A stretch of DNA of 64,000 bases from positions 62,001 to 126,000 of the forward strand of contig NZ_JAIZDA010000007.1 in assembly GCF_020404405.1 (NCBI RefSeq). Reading direction: 5' to 3'. The stretch's first letter is position 1; each line of letters opens with the position of its first letter. The notes under the pieces are model-generated. The model was not told where the DNA came from and ran no database searches. It saw only the letters and a program-made list of their open reading frames with translations. A program made the translations under genes and the position numbers. Below are positions 1-10,143 of the stretch, one piece after another. Source of the DNA: Novosphingobium sp. FKTRR1. GTDB taxonomy: Bacteria > Pseudomonadota > Alphaproteobacteria > Sphingomonadales > Sphingomonadaceae.

Positions 1-521
1 CTGCCAAGACCGCCCTTGACGGTGCCCGCCATCGCGCCGCGCCCGGCACCGACCGACCCGAGTGCGAACAGCGCGCCCGGCCCGTTGTCGAGCGCGGCCG
101 CCACCGCCTTACGCCCAAGCGCACGATAGGGTGGTTCGTCACCCCAGTCCTTGTCGCCTGCATTGTTCAGGTCATAGAGTACGGCACCCGGCACGATCGG
201 CACGACCAGCTCGCCAGTTCTTACGGTCAGTCCGATGCCCCGAGCAGCGAGTTCGTTAACCATGCCATCGGCCGCACCAAGCCCGAACACGGACCCGCCG
301 GACAAAGCTATGGCATTGATTCCGCGCACTGAATTTTCAGGCGCCATGACCTCGATCTCGCGCAGGCCGGGCCCGCCACCGCGCACGTCGGCCGCTGCCG
401 TCCATAGTCCGTCGCATACCAGCGCGGTCACGCCAGTCTGCGCGGGCTCGCTTGAAGCATGGCCGACACACAGGCCGGGAACGTCGGTGATCAGGTTGCG
501 GGGGCCGGGGCGTAGCGTCAT
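1..521 (-). CDS. P1-family peptidase (DmpA/S58), partial, runs off left edge
   Basis: About 173 residues are visible, read leftward from an ATG at 521 with an AAGG-like ribosome site about 10 nt upstream. The start MTLRPGPRNLITDVPG and the blocks LCVGH, SGGSVFGLGAADG and GSVGAGRGAMAG are typical of the P1/DmpA N-terminal-nucleophile aminopeptidases, which self-cleave to activate. The family is about 350-380 residues, so the C-terminal half, including the Ser nucleophile after the cleavage site, lies outside the window. It is transcribed away from the cellulose operon and has no obvious link to it. The family is clear; the substrate is unknown. Confidence 0.85.
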   Translation of the reverse strand, partial: MTLRPGPRNLITDVPGLCVGHASSEPAQTGVTALVCDGLWTAAADVRGGGPGLREIEVMAPENSVRGINAIALSGGSVFGLGAADGMVNELAARGIGLTVRTGELVVPIVPGAVLYDLNNAGDKDWGDEPPYRALGRKAVAAALDNGPGALFALGSVGAGRGAMAGTVKGGLG

Positions 522-1023
522 GTCGCCCGCCTTAGCTTGTGGTGCCCACAGGCGCAAAGCACATCGGCCCGCCAGCGTTGTTAAGTTTTGGTGACAGTCA
601 GCGCGAGCGATCACCTCCGTCCGGTCCGCTGTGGTGCGTCACCGCAAGACACGTTCTGCCGCGGAGCGATGCCCGTCAAAGGTTTGCAGCCGGGCCACGT
701 CATCGTTGCGGCGACGTCCTTGGCAGCGTGACCGCCGCAGCAGCGTTCCTGCCAACGGGCTGCTATTTTCTTGCATTGCAACACGGAGAATAACACTACG
801 GAAAAAGCAGAATCATTGGGGCGTCGGGGGCTTGGTGCTGCACTGCAAAGTGGAAATCGGGCGTTTGATGGCCCTTGCTGATGCACGGACAGGTGTCAGA
901 TGACCCGGCTGTTCCCTGTAATCGCATGCACAAGCAATAAAAACGCTGCGAAAGGCCCGTTCGTTAGGGTTCGTTAACCATTCGCTGCAATTTTTAGGGG
1001 GCAATTCCTGAGGGATCATTCTG
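522..1023. other. Intergenic region upstream of the cellulose operon
   Basis: This 502-nt gap separates the divergent peptidase gene and the bcs operon. I found no coding frame with recognisable protein content and no RNA gene. It must hold the promoters for both directions, but no convincing -35/-10 pair stands out. A direct repeat TTCGTTA occurs at 960 and 970 (10-bp spacing, one helical turn), about 50-60 nt before bcsR, and could be a protein-binding site. A GAGG-type ribosome site lies just before the ATG at 1024. Confidence 0.6.
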
Positions 1024-1374
1024 ATGCGCGCTGATGCCAAGGCCCTGCTTGACCGACTGGGGAAGAGCGATTTCAAATATCGCGAGTTCGTCGACCGTTT
1101 TGCCGATCTGGAAAGCTGGCCGATCTTCGAGGCGGTGCTGCGGGATTCCCGGCTGCTCGGATCGGTGCCCGATGATCTCGACAACGATGTCGATGACGCG
1201 GGTCTGCACGAACATGGCGGCGAGCTGATCCAGCCGGCCAAAGCGCAACTGCGCCCCGACCTGTTCGCGCGGTATGCTTCCAGCGACAAGGTGCCGAGCG
1301 CACCCGAACCCCAGCGCAACATTCGCTCGCTGCTCGAACGGCTGTCGCACGCCGTCGAAGAGGGAGAACTCTGA
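1024..1374 (+). CDS. BcsR-like cellulose biosynthesis protein
   Basis: A 116-residue soluble protein, first in the cellulose operon. The segment around residues 18-45 (FKYREFVDRFADLESWPIF) resembles the short BcsR family, in which a conserved Tyr and a Trp-Pro pair help BcsR form a complex with BcsQ that controls synthase assembly. It is longer than E. coli BcsR (about 60 residues), with a charged C-terminal tail. Its stop overlaps the bcsQ start by one base (TGATG), implying translational coupling. The assignment rests on this short motif and on position; a BcsP-type accessory protein is the alternative. Confidence 0.6.
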   Translation: MRADAKALLDRLGKSDFKYREFVDRFADLESWPIFEAVLRDSRLLGSVPDDLDNDVDDAGLHEHGGELIQPAKAQLRPDLFARYASSDKVPSAPEPQRNIRSLLERLSHAVEEGEL

Positions 1375-2147
1375 TGGCCTTGATCGTTGTTCAGGGGCTG
1401 CGCGGCGGCGTCGGCACCACTTTCCTTGCGGCCAACATCGCGATCGCCTTTGCTCAGGCCGGGCGCGAGGCCACCGCGCTCGACTTTGCCGCCCACGGCA
1501 CGCTGCCACTGCACTTCGGTTTGCCGCTCGATCATCCGATTGCGCAGATCGACGGCAACCCGCTCGAGGACAGTGCCCCGCTGGGGGTCACCTTGCGCGC
1601 CGCCGCCCAGTTTGCCGCAAAGGGCGATCTGGCTGCTGCGCTGGCTTCGGGCGAGATCCGCTTCAGCGGCGAACAAGTGGTGGTGGCCGACCTTGCCACC
1701 GCCGACGAGGCGACCCGCGCAATGCTGCTGCCCTATGCCGCGCTCGACATCCGGGTGCTGTCGGCGACTGCCGAATCGCTCAGCGTGCTGCCGCATGTGC
1801 TTGATGAAGCGAGCGATCGGACCTTCTACCTGATCAACATGGCCGACGATACGCGCCGGTTCTGCCGCCACATGGCAGGGTTCCTGCGCGAATTGCTGGG
1901 CGATCGCCTGCTCGGTTCGATCCGTCGCGACGAAGCGGTGATCGAAGCCGGCGCCATGCTCCAGCCGCTGGCCAAGTACGCCCCTTCGAGCGCCTCGCTC
2001 AAGGATGTGCAGACGCTGGTCCATGATCTGGTGCCGCGCCTGAGCGCCGCATTTGCGACCAATGATGAGACGGCTGTTGCCGTCAAGCCCGCCGAGGACC
2101 GGAGTCGCAAGACGACCGGCCGGCAAGGAGTGAGCCGCGCCGCATGA
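1374..2147 (+). CDS. bcsQ: BcsQ, ParA/MinD-like ATPase of cellulose secretion
   Basis: A 257-residue SIMIBI-class ATPase. The N-terminus carries the deviant Walker A of BcsQ, RGGVGTT at residues 10-16, where the usual Lys residues of ParA proteins are replaced; from memory E. coli BcsQ has the same RGGVGTT. BcsQ helps place the synthase at the pole or stabilises the inner-membrane complex. The start overlaps the bcsR-like stop, and its own end overlaps the bcsAB start by 4 nt (ATGA), so the three genes are co-translated. The C-terminal 30 residues are charged and probably disordered. Confidence 0.88.
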   Translation: MALIVVQGLRGGVGTTFLAANIAIAFAQAGREATALDFAAHGTLPLHFGLPLDHPIAQIDGNPLEDSAPLGVTLRAAAQFAAKGDLAAALASGEIRFSGEQVVVADLATADEATRAMLLPYAALDIRVLSATAESLSVLPHVLDEASDRTFYLINMADDTRRFCRHMAGFLRELLGDRLLGSIRRDEAVIEAGAMLQPLAKYAPSSASLKDVQTLVHDLVPRLSAAFATNDETAVAVKPAEDRSRKTTGRQGVSRAA

Positions 2148-5100
2148 TCAATCTGTGGTCCAAGCTAGCCCAGTACGCGACCGGCGTCGCGGTTCTGCTG
2201 ATCGCCATCGTCGTGATCGGGGTGCCGCTTGACCTCAAGGCGCAGTGGATGATGGCGATCGGCACGATCATCGGCATGATGGTGCTGGCGCGTGGCAAGT
2301 CGCGTCAGGCAGAACTGGCCATCGGCATGATGGCGGTGATCGCCTCGACCCGCTACATCTTCTGGCGCACGACCGAAACGCTGTCGTTCGGCACGTTCCC
2401 CGAGTTCCTGCTCGGTACCGGGCTATACTTGGCCGAGTTGTATGCTTGGGCGATCCTGCTGCTGGGCTTCCTGCAGACCAGCTGGCCGCTCGACCGCCCC
2501 GTGGTGGAACCGCTGGGTGCGCCTGAAAACTGGCCGACCGTTGATATCTACATCCCGACCTACAACGAAAGCCTCGACATCGTGCGCAATACGGTGTTCG
2601 CGGCGATGGATCAGGATTATCCGGTCGAACGCTTCAACGTCTACATCCTCGACGATGGACGTCGCGCTGAATTTCGCGCTTTTGCCCGGTCGGCGGGTTG
2701 CGGCTACATCACGCGCGACAACAACCTGCACGCCAAGGCGGGCAACCTTAACGCCGCGATGCACAAGACCGATGGCGAACTGATCGTCATCTTCGACTGC
2801 GATCACGTGCCCACCCGCGCGTTTCTGCAACTGACTGTCGGCTGGTTCCAGCGCGAGCAGAACCTGGCCCTTCTGCAGACCCCGCACTACTTCTATTCGC
2901 CCGATCCGGTGCAGCGCAACCTGGCGCCCGCCCGCGACCGTCCGGGCGAGGGCGACTTGTTCTACAACCCGGTGCAGGGCGGCAACGACCTGTGGAACGC
3001 CACGTTCTTCTGCGGATCGTGCGCGGTCATCCGCCGCACCGCGTTGATGATGACCAACGGCTTTGCCGGTGAGACCGTCACCGAGGACGCGCACACCGCG
3101 CTCAAGCTGCAGCGCATGGGCTGGGCCAGTGGCTATCTCGACGCGCGTCTTTCGGCAGGGCTCGCGACCGAGCGGCTGGTGCTGCACGTCGGCCAGCGCA
3201 TTCGCTGGGCGCGCGGCATGACGCAGATCCTGCGCATCGACAACCCGCTGATGGGCAAGGGCCTGACCTGGCAGCAGCGGCTTTGCTACCTCAACGCGAT
3301 GATGCACTTCCAGTTTCCGCTGCCGCGCATCGTGTTCCTGACCAGCCCGCTGGCCTATCTGATCTTCGGCCAGAACATCATCCAGGCCTCGGCCTCGCTG
3401 ATCTTCGCTTATGCCATGCCGCATCTGTACTGCTCGCAAGTCACCAGCCAGCGGGCACATGGCGGCTGGCGCGCGCCGTTCTGGGGCGAAATCTACGAGA
3501 CGATCCTGGCTTTCCACCTGGCCAAGCCGACGATCGTCACCTGGTTCCAGCCGCGCAAGGGCAAGTTCAACGTGACCGACAAGGGCGACCTGCTCGACCG
3601 GACGTTCTTCGACTGGGAAATCGTCAAGCCGCACCTGCTGACCATCGGCGTGCTGGCCTTCGGCATCGCGCTGGGCATCGGCAAGCGCGTGTTCTACCCG
3701 CACTTGTTCAACGTGCAGGTCGATACGCTGTCGCTCAACATCGCGTGGGCCCTGTTCAGCCTTGCCATCCTGCTGGCCGCCGTCTCGGTGGCACGCGAAA
3801 CCCGGCAGGCGCGCAAGGACATCCGCGTGCCTGCCAAATTGCCCGTGGTCGTCCACTATGAATCGGGTCACGTCGTCTATGGCCAGACCATCGACATCTC
3901 GATGGGTGGTGCAGCGATCCAACTGCCCGACGGCCTGGTTTCGGGCAGCGCGCCTGCAACCGACGTGATCCTGTCGATGGGTGACGAGAACCTCGCCATC
4001 CCGGTCAGTGTCGTGCGCACCAGTCCGGGCAAGGTGTTTGTCCGCTTCCTCCAGCTCGACGATCTGGCCGCCCGCCATCTGGTGCGCGCCGTGATGGGTC
4101 GGGCAGACGCATGGCAATTGGCTGCCCCGCCGCCGGCCATCGGCACGCTGCGTTCGCTCAGGGACATCCTCATGGTCGATTTCGTTACCCTCAAGCGCGT
4201 GTTGCGCCTGAACTTTGCCGAACAGAAGATGCTCGCTGCCGAAGCGGTACAGGCCGCTGCCGCCGTCGCCGCGCGCGAGGCAGAGACGGCCGAAGCCGCC
4301 AAGCCCGCGATCGAGATCGCCAAGTCCGGTCCGGGCAAGGCTGCCGCGGCTCTGGCCAAGGCCGCAGCTTTCGTCCTTGCGGTGACGCCGCTGGCTCTGG
4401 CCACGCTGCCACAGGCCGTCCGCGCGCAGCCGCTGACCAGCGGCACGACCTCATCGGCTGGTGGCGTGCATCTTGAACGCATGACCTTCAAGGACTTGCG
4501 CATTCGTGATGCCATCCGCCTGCAAGGTACGCGCGGCGAAATCAGCATCCCGTTCGGCGTGCGCAAGGATCAGGTCGTGACTGGCGCCAACTTGCGCCTG
4601 CAGCTTGCCTGGTCGCCCGCGCTGCTGGCCGACATCAGCCAGTTGGTCGTGCTGGTGAACGGCGAGGTCGTTCAGACTTATGCGCTGCGCCCGGCCGATG
4701 CCGCAGGGCAAGTGCTGCAGATCCCGGTCAATCCGGCGCTGTTCCTGCCCGGCGACAACCAGCTCAACCTGCGCCTGATCGGCCACTATACGCGCGATTG
4801 CGAAGATCCGTTCCACAGCGTGCTGTGGGCCAACGTCAGCAACACCCGTTCGTGGCTCGATCTGCAGTTGCAGACCCTGCCGCAGACGCCCGACCTGTCG
4901 CACCTGCCGAGCCCGTTTTTCGACAAGGGCATCAACACCACGCTCAAGATGCCGTTCGTTTTTGCCGGTCAACCGCATCCGGCCGACCTGCAGGCGGCGG
5001 CCAGCATGGCCTCGTGGCTTGGCAGCATGGCCAGCTATCGCGGCTTTGCCTTCAAGCCGAGCTATGGCGTGCTGCCAACCGGCAATGCGATCGCTTTCAT

Positions 5101-6583
5101 GAAGCGCCAGGGCGAGATCCCCGGACTCGACATTCCTGTCACTGGACCCTCGGCAGCGCTCGTGCGCAATCCGCGTGATCCGTACGGCATGGTGCTGGTG
5201 GTGATGGGGCGCGATGCCGCTGAACTGCGCACCGCTGCTGCTGCCATTGCCACCGGGCGCGGCGTGTTCGGCGGATCGCGCATGAGCTTTGACGGCGTGC
5301 GCATCCCGGCCTACCCGCGCTACAGCGCACCGCGTTGGGTCTCGACCGCAAAGCCGGTCAAGCTGGGCGACATCATGGAGCCTTATGCGCTGCAGGGTCT
5401 GGGCCTGCCGCCGGGGCCGCTGAGCGCGCGCTTTCGCGTTGCGCCCGACTTGTTCTTCTGGCCGCGCCAGGGTGGCCAGTTGAACCTCGGCTATCGCTAT
5501 CCGGTGGCCAAGTGGCTCGATCGCCGCGCGTCGCGGCTCGATATCTCGGTCAACGGCCAGTACCTCAAGACGTTCCCGCTGGCCGGTGGCTGGTGGGAGG
5601 ACATCTTCGGGCTGGCCGGCGCCAACAGCCACGATGCCAACGCCAAGCTGCTGCTGCCGCGCTATGACATGTTCGGTCAGAACGAACTGACGTTCGACTA
5701 CAATCTGATCATGGCCGACAAGAAGCGCTGCACCGGCACGCTGCCCGACAACGTGCGGGTCGCGGTCGATCCCAACTCGACCATCGACCTGACCGATGCC
5801 TATCACGCCATCGAACTGCCCGATTTGGCCACGTTCGCAGGCTCGGGCTACCCGTTCACGATCCGGCCCGACCTTGGCGAGACCACCGTGCTGATGGTCT
5901 CCAACCCGACGCCGGCATCGACCGAGGCGTTCCTCAACCTGATGGGACGGTTCGGTGACTCGACCGGGGCTGCGGCCACAGGCGTCACGGTCACTGACCG
6001 GGTCGAGGCCGAGCGTCTGCAAGGGCAGGACATCCTGATCATCGGCGGGTCGAACATCGCCGGGGCTTCGAACTTGTTCTCGACCGCACCGGTTCGCTAC
6101 GACGGCAAAGTGCTGCAGGTGAACCAGACCAGCCCGTTGCAGTACATCACCTCGCTGTTCGGCAAGCACGCCGGTGAAGGGGCGCAGAACGTCGAGGGTG
6201 TGGTTCACCCTGCCAGCGGCTTTTCGGGGATCATCAGCTTCCGCTCGCCTTACAGCACCGAACACACCGTGGTTGCGGTGATGGCCGATGACACCGCCAC
6301 GCTGCCCGCGCTGGTCGATGGTCTGGCCGACACCAAGATCAACGCACAGGTTCAGGGCGATCTGGCCGTTGCCACTGGTGACGGTATGTCGAGCTTTGCC
6401 GTCGGCCCGACATATTGGGTCGGTAGCCTGCCGATCTGGATGCGCATTGCCTACTGGTTCAGCCAGCGTCCGCTGCTGATGGCACTGGGCACGGTCATCC
6501 TCGCTCTTGCCCTCGCTCGCCCCATCTACTTCTTGTTCCGCCGCCAGGCCGCCAAGCGCCTCGCCGCCATGCAGGACCACTGA
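2144..6583 (+). CDS. bcsAB: BcsA-BcsB fusion, c-di-GMP-controlled cellulose synthase
   Basis: A 1479-residue fusion of the catalytic subunit BcsA and the periplasmic co-polymerase BcsB. Residues 1-120 are transmembrane segments. The GT2 domain starts near 129 and shows DDGRR (about 169), DCDH (about 217), TED (about 312) and QRIRW (about 350-354), the D,D,D,QxxRW set of processive synthases using UDP-glucose. More membrane helices follow. The PilZ domain has RKDIR (about 556-560) and DISMGG (about 582-587), the c-di-GMP binding motifs. Residues about 690-737 form an Ala/Glu-rich linker, then a signal-peptide-like hydrophobic stretch (738-762) ending AVRA, then BcsB domains and a C-terminal anchor helix near 1450. 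The same fusion is known in some Komagataeibacter strains. All key residues are present. Confidence 0.96.
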   Translation: MINLWSKLAQYATGVAVLLIAIVVIGVPLDLKAQWMMAIGTIIGMMVLARGKSRQAELAIGMMAVIASTRYIFWRTTETLSFGTFPEFLLGTGLYLAELYAWAILLLGFLQTSWPLDRPVVEPLGAPENWPTVDIYIPTYNESLDIVRNTVFAAMDQDYPVERFNVYILDDGRRAEFRAFARSAGCGYITRDNNLHAKAGNLNAAMHKTDGELIVIFDCDHVPTRAFLQLTVGWFQREQNLALLQTPHYFYSPDPVQRNLAPARDRPGEGDLFYNPVQGGNDLWNATFFCGSCAVIRRTALMMTNGFAGETVTEDAHTALKLQRMGWASGYLDARLSAGLATERLVLHVGQRIRWARGMTQILRIDNPLMGKGLTWQQRLCYLNAMMHFQFPLPRIVFLTSPLAYLIFGQNIIQASASLIFAYAMPHLYCSQVTSQRAHGGWRAPFWGEIYETILAFHLAKPTIVTWFQPRKGKFNVTDKGDLLDRTFFDWEIVKPHLLTIGVLAFGIALGIGKRVFYPHLFNVQVDTLSLNIAWALFSLAILLAAVSVARETRQARKDIRVPAKLPVVVHYESGHVVYGQTIDISMGGAAIQLPDGLVSGSAPATDVILSMGDENLAIPVSVVRTSPGKVFVRFLQLDDLAARHLVRAVMGRADAWQLAAPPPAIGTLRSLRDILMVDFVTLKRVLRLNFAEQKMLAAEAVQAAAAVAAREAETAEAAKPAIEIAKSGPGKAAAALAKAAAFVLAVTPLALATLPQAVRAQPLTSGTTSSAGGVHLERMTFKDLRIRDAIRLQGTRGEISIPFGVRKDQVVTGANLRLQLAWSPALLADISQLVVLVNGEVVQTYALRPADAAGQVLQIPVNPALFLPGDNQLNLRLIGHYTRDCEDPFHSVLWANVSNTRSWLDLQLQTLPQTPDLSHLPSPFFDKGINTTLKMPFVFAGQPHPADLQAAASMASWLGSMASYRGFAFKPSYGVLPTGNAIAFMKRQGEIPGLDIPVTGPSAALVRNPRDPYGMVLVVMGRDAAELRTAAAAIATGRGVFGGSRMSFDGVRIPAYPRYSAPRWVSTAKPVKLGDIMEPYALQGLGLPPGPLSARFRVAPDLFFWPRQGGQLNLGYRYPVAKWLDRRASRLDISVNGQYLKTFPLAGGWWEDIFGLAGANSHDANAKLLLPRYDMFGQNELTFDYNLIMADKKRCTGTLPDNVRVAVDPNSTIDLTDAYHAIELPDLATFAGSGYPFTIRPDLGETTVLMVSNPTPASTEAFLNLMGRFGDSTGAAATGVTVTDRVEAERLQGQDILIIGGSNIAGASNLFSTAPVRYDGKVLQVNQTSPLQYITSLFGKHAGEGAQNVEGVVHPASGFSGIISFRSPYSTEHTVVAVMADDTATLPALVDGLADTKINAQVQGDLAVATGDGMSSFAVGPTYWVGSLPIWMRIAYWFSQRPLLMALGTVILALALARPIYFLFRRQAAKRLAAMQDH

Positions 6584-6585
6584 TC

Positions 6586-9500
6586 ATGACTGCACTGACC
6601 TCCACCCGCCGCCGGGCCCTTACGCTGGCGCTACTGATCGCCTCGGCGCTGCCGACGGTGGCTGCGGCCGAGGCGCCGGGTTACAAGGCGCTGATCGATC
6701 AGGCGAACTACTGGCGCAGCAAGGGCCGGGGCGATCTGGCCGACGAGGCGCTGCGCCGCGCCCATGCGCTTGATCCTTCGGCACAAGCGCCGCGTCGTGC
6801 TCCGGAACCGGCTGCCGACCCGGCACCATTTGCTGCCCCGCGCCAGCCGGCACCGCGCGTTGCCCGCGACGATGCCGCGCCTGCTCCGCGCGCTCGTGCA
6901 GCCGCCTCACGGCCCGCACCGCGCGCCGACCGGTCGGGCGAGACGCGCCAGGCCGGGTTCGCCGCGCTCGACGACGGCGATCTGGATGCCGCGTCCGACC
7001 GGTTCGAACGCGCCATCGCCCGCAACTCTGCCGACGGCGATTCGCTGGGCGGGCTGGGCATCGTCCGCCTGCGCCAGAGCCGCTTTGCCGAAGCGCGCGA
7101 CTATCTGATCAAGGCATCGCGTTACCCCGGTGCGGACCGCTGGACCGAAGCGCTGGCGACCGCCCGCTTTTTCGGTGGGCTTGAAGATGCGCGCAACGCA
7201 CTGAGCAAGAACAACCTCGATCAGGCCCAGCAGCTTGCCGAAGCGGCGGCGCGCTCGGGATATACCGATTCGCAACCGGCGCTCGAACTGCTTGCCGAAA
7301 TCTATGAACGGCAAGGCCGCTTTGCCGATGCTGCCGACCTTTACCGGCAGGCAGGCGAAACCGGCTCGGGCAACGAATCGCGTCTGCAGAGCCGCGCGGC
7401 GCGCGGTCGGGCACTGGCGGCGGTGGCGCGTGGCGACGATCTTTCGGCCGAACAGGAATTCCAGAACGGAATGCTGATCGACCAGAACGATCCGTGGATC
7501 CGCTATGAATTCGCGCGCTTCATGATTCGGCGCGGTCGTTCGATCGAGGCGGACTCGCTGCTCAGTTCGCTGACCGGTTCGAGCGATCCGGACTCGCTCT
7601 ATGCCGCTGCCTTGATCTCGACCGACATGGGCCGTCCGGCCTCGGCCGAGGCTCTGCTCGACCGCATCCCCGATGCCGCGCGCACTCCGCCGATGCGCAC
7701 GCTGGCCATTTCGGTCAAGACCGACAGCGCCATCGAACGCGCCAAGGCGATGGCCGCCACCGGCCAGAAGGCTGACGCCATCGCCTCGCTGCGCCAGATC
7801 GGTGCGCTGCGCTCGCTGCCCGCTGCGCGCAAGGCGGCGGTCGCAGGAGCACTGTTCGATCTGGGCGATTCGGCATCGGCTTCCTCGCTGGCGCAGCAGG
7901 CGCTGACCGGCGATATCTCTGATCTTGGCGGATATGACGCGGTGATCCGCGTGCTGGCCAAGACCGGCCGCGACGACCTTGCCCGCTCGGCCCTGCAAAA
8001 GGCGACCGCGCTGGGCAGCAGCACCCCGGAAGGACAGCGCACGCTCGCCAAGATCCAGGCCGGGCTCGCCGTCTCTCAGGCCGATCGCATGCGTCTGGTC
8101 GGGCAGTTCGCCCCGGCCTTCGACATCCTGCGCACCGCCTGGACCGCCGCGCCCGACAACGTCGAGGTGCTTCAGGCGTTGGGCCGTCTGTATCAAAGCG
8201 GCAACATGCCCGCCCGCGCCGCGCAGACCTATCAGCTTGTGCTGGCACGCGATTCGCGTAACCGCGATGCGCTGATCGGCCTTGCTGAAACCGCGCAGCA
8301 GGCCGGTGACAAGGATCTGTCGACCAAGGCGACGGCGAACGCCCTGCAAGTGTTCCCGCAGGACTACACCGTCCGTCTCGCGCTGGCCCGCGTGGCCCAG
8401 TCGCGCGGTGACAAGGGCGGAGCGGTTCGCCTGCTCAAGGAAGCGCGCGAGCTTTACGCCAAGCAGATGGCCTCGGCTGGAACCGGTGGTGCCGACGGGA
8501 TCAACCCGTTCACCAACACCGATCCGATGATGCTTGGCGCCAATGGTCTGAACGGCGGTCCGGGCGCAGTGCCCGGGGCGGCGGTCGACCCCAACCCGTT
8601 CCGCAATCGTCCGGTGCAGCCGCAGGCCGCACCCCGCCAGATGCAGCCGCAACAGGCGCCTGCGGTCAATCCTTTCACGCTGGGCAATGGCACGCGCCTG
8701 CCGTCGCCTTCGGCTGATGCCGTACCAGTGAGCAGCGCCTATCCGGAGCCCGCCATGCCTATCTACGCAGATGCCACCCCCGTGACTTTCGCCGCCGCTT
8801 CGTCGGTTCAGGTGCCCGGCGTGGTTGCCATGGCACCACAAGGCTGGGCCAGCGCCCCGGCGCCGCAGCCGGTGCGCGAAGCGCCCGACCAGCAGGCCAA
8901 CGCCGGTTATCCGCCGGTGGGCAGCGGCTATGGCTATGGCGGCGGCACCTCGGGCGATCCGGTAATGGCGCGTATCCAGTCCGATATTGCCGCACTTGAC
9001 CGCCAGAAAACCCAGGCGAGCGGCCCGCAAGCCGAATTCTTCACCGGCTACCGCAGCCGCAAGGGTGAAGTCGGCCTGTCGCAGCTTCAGGAAATGAAGG
9101 CGACCGCCAAGCTCTCGACCGGCCTGCTGGGTGGCCGCGTGCACATCAAGGGCGAGGGCGTGATGCTCGACGCAGGAACGCCGAACAGTTCAGGGCTGGC
9201 GCGTTTCGGCACCAATGCCACGATCGAGGCGCGTTCGATCGTCAACAAGGAAAAGTCGCCGTTGGTCGCCGCCGACAACCAGAACAAGTCGGGCGTGGCC
9301 GTTTCGATCGGTTACGACAGCCAGTTGCTGCACCTTGAAGCGGGCACCACACCGATCGGGTTCGGCAAGACGCGGGCCACCTTCCACGCCGAAATCACGC
9401 CAAAGGTGTCGGAAACCACCACCTTGCGCGCCTATGCCGAACGCAAGCCGGTGACCGATACGGTCGTCTCGTACGCCGGTGCGCGCGATCCGGTGACCGG

Positions 9501-10143
9501 CCAGACCTGGGGCCAGGTGATGCGCACGTCGGGCGGCGTCGGCTTCAGCTATGACAGCAAGGGCAACGGCCTGTACGGCGATGTCCAGTACAAGGGCTTT
9601 CGCGGTAACGAGAACACCCGCCGCAACCGCGGTATCGAAGCCAACCTCGGCGGCTATACCCGCCTGACCGGTGGTGAGCACTCCAGCCTGACCGCCGGGT
9701 TCAACCTCAACTACCAGACTTATCGCAACCAGCAGAACTTCTTTACCTTCGGGCAGGGCGGATACTTCAGCCCGAAGAGCTTCTTCAGCGTCAGCTTCCC
9801 GGTCCAGTACAGCCTGAACACCACCTCGCTTGACCTCAAGGCCGGCCTGACGCCGGGCTTCCAGAGCTACAGCCAGAAGGAAACGCTGCTCTACCCGACC
9901 GCCGAGCAGACTGTCGCTCAAGCCAACCTCGACAACCTCAAGGTCACCAATTCCGACGTGCGGTCGCGCTACGATGCGGCCAGCAAGACCGGATTTGCCC
10001 TTTCGGCAGACGCTTCGGCCTATTACAAGATCGGCGCAGCGACGCAGATCGGTGGCGAGGCGAGCTTCAACTCCTTCGGCAGCTATGACGAGTTCCGCTC
10101 GCTCATCGGTATTCGCCAGTCCTTCGGATCGACCAAGCCATGA
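6586..10143 (+). CDS. bcsC: BcsC, outer-membrane cellulose export channel with TPR scaffold
   Basis: 1185 residues. A signal peptide (residues 1-28, cleavage near AAA-EA) targets it to the periplasm. TPR-like repeats run from about 40 to 635 and should form the periplasmic solenoid that meets BcsB. A Pro/Asn/Gln-rich low-complexity linker follows (about 640-785). From about 790 to the end is the BcsC C-terminal porin domain, opening with EFFTGYRSRKGEVG and ending in alternating beta strands. It begins 2 nt after bcsAB and overlaps bcsD by 4 nt. Length and domain order match full-size BcsC. Confidence 0.94.
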   Translation: MTALTSTRRRALTLALLIASALPTVAAAEAPGYKALIDQANYWRSKGRGDLADEALRRAHALDPSAQAPRRAPEPAADPAPFAAPRQPAPRVARDDAAPAPRARAAASRPAPRADRSGETRQAGFAALDDGDLDAASDRFERAIARNSADGDSLGGLGIVRLRQSRFAEARDYLIKASRYPGADRWTEALATARFFGGLEDARNALSKNNLDQAQQLAEAAARSGYTDSQPALELLAEIYERQGRFADAADLYRQAGETGSGNESRLQSRAARGRALAAVARGDDLSAEQEFQNGMLIDQNDPWIRYEFARFMIRRGRSIEADSLLSSLTGSSDPDSLYAAALISTDMGRPASAEALLDRIPDAARTPPMRTLAISVKTDSAIERAKAMAATGQKADAIASLRQIGALRSLPAARKAAVAGALFDLGDSASASSLAQQALTGDISDLGGYDAVIRVLAKTGRDDLARSALQKATALGSSTPEGQRTLAKIQAGLAVSQADRMRLVGQFAPAFDILRTAWTAAPDNVEVLQALGRLYQSGNMPARAAQTYQLVLARDSRNRDALIGLAETAQQAGDKDLSTKATANALQVFPQDYTVRLALARVAQSRGDKGGAVRLLKEARELYAKQMASAGTGGADGINPFTNTDPMMLGANGLNGGPGAVPGAAVDPNPFRNRPVQPQAAPRQMQPQQAPAVNPFTLGNGTRLPSPSADAVPVSSAYPEPAMPIYADATPVTFAAASSVQVPGVVAMAPQGWASAPAPQPVREAPDQQANAGYPPVGSGYGYGGGTSGDPVMARIQSDIAALDRQKTQASGPQAEFFTGYRSRKGEVGLSQLQEMKATAKLSTGLLGGRVHIKGEGVMLDAGTPNSSGLARFGTNATIEARSIVNKEKSPLVAADNQNKSGVAVSIGYDSQLLHLEAGTTPIGFGKTRATFHAEITPKVSETTTLRAYAERKPVTDTVVSYAGARDPVTGQTWGQVMRTSGGVGFSYDSKGNGLYGDVQYKGFRGNENTRRNRGIEANLGGYTRLTGGEHSSLTAGFNLNYQTYRNQQNFFTFGQGGYFSPKSFFSVSFPVQYSLNTTSLDLKAGLTPGFQSYSQKETLLYPTAEQTVAQANLDNLKVTNSDVRSRYDAASKTGFALSADASAYYKIGAATQIGGEASFNSFGSYDEFRSLIGIRQSFGSTKP

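Noticed and set aside
611..903. Several small open frames in the gap before the cellulose operon
   Set aside because: They overlap each other in several frames, have Arg-rich random composition and lack clear ribosome sites.
813..2126. A 437-codon open frame on the minus strand over the start of the cellulose operon
   Set aside because: It is antisense to bcsR-like and bcsQ, rich in Arg/Gly/Gln and shows no domain; such long shadow frames are common in GC-rich DNA.
2423..6580. Long minus-strand open frames opposite bcsAB (564 and 709 codons)
   Set aside because: Composition is that of antisense reading of GC-rich codons, with no recognisable fold, while the plus frame encodes complete BcsA and BcsB domains.
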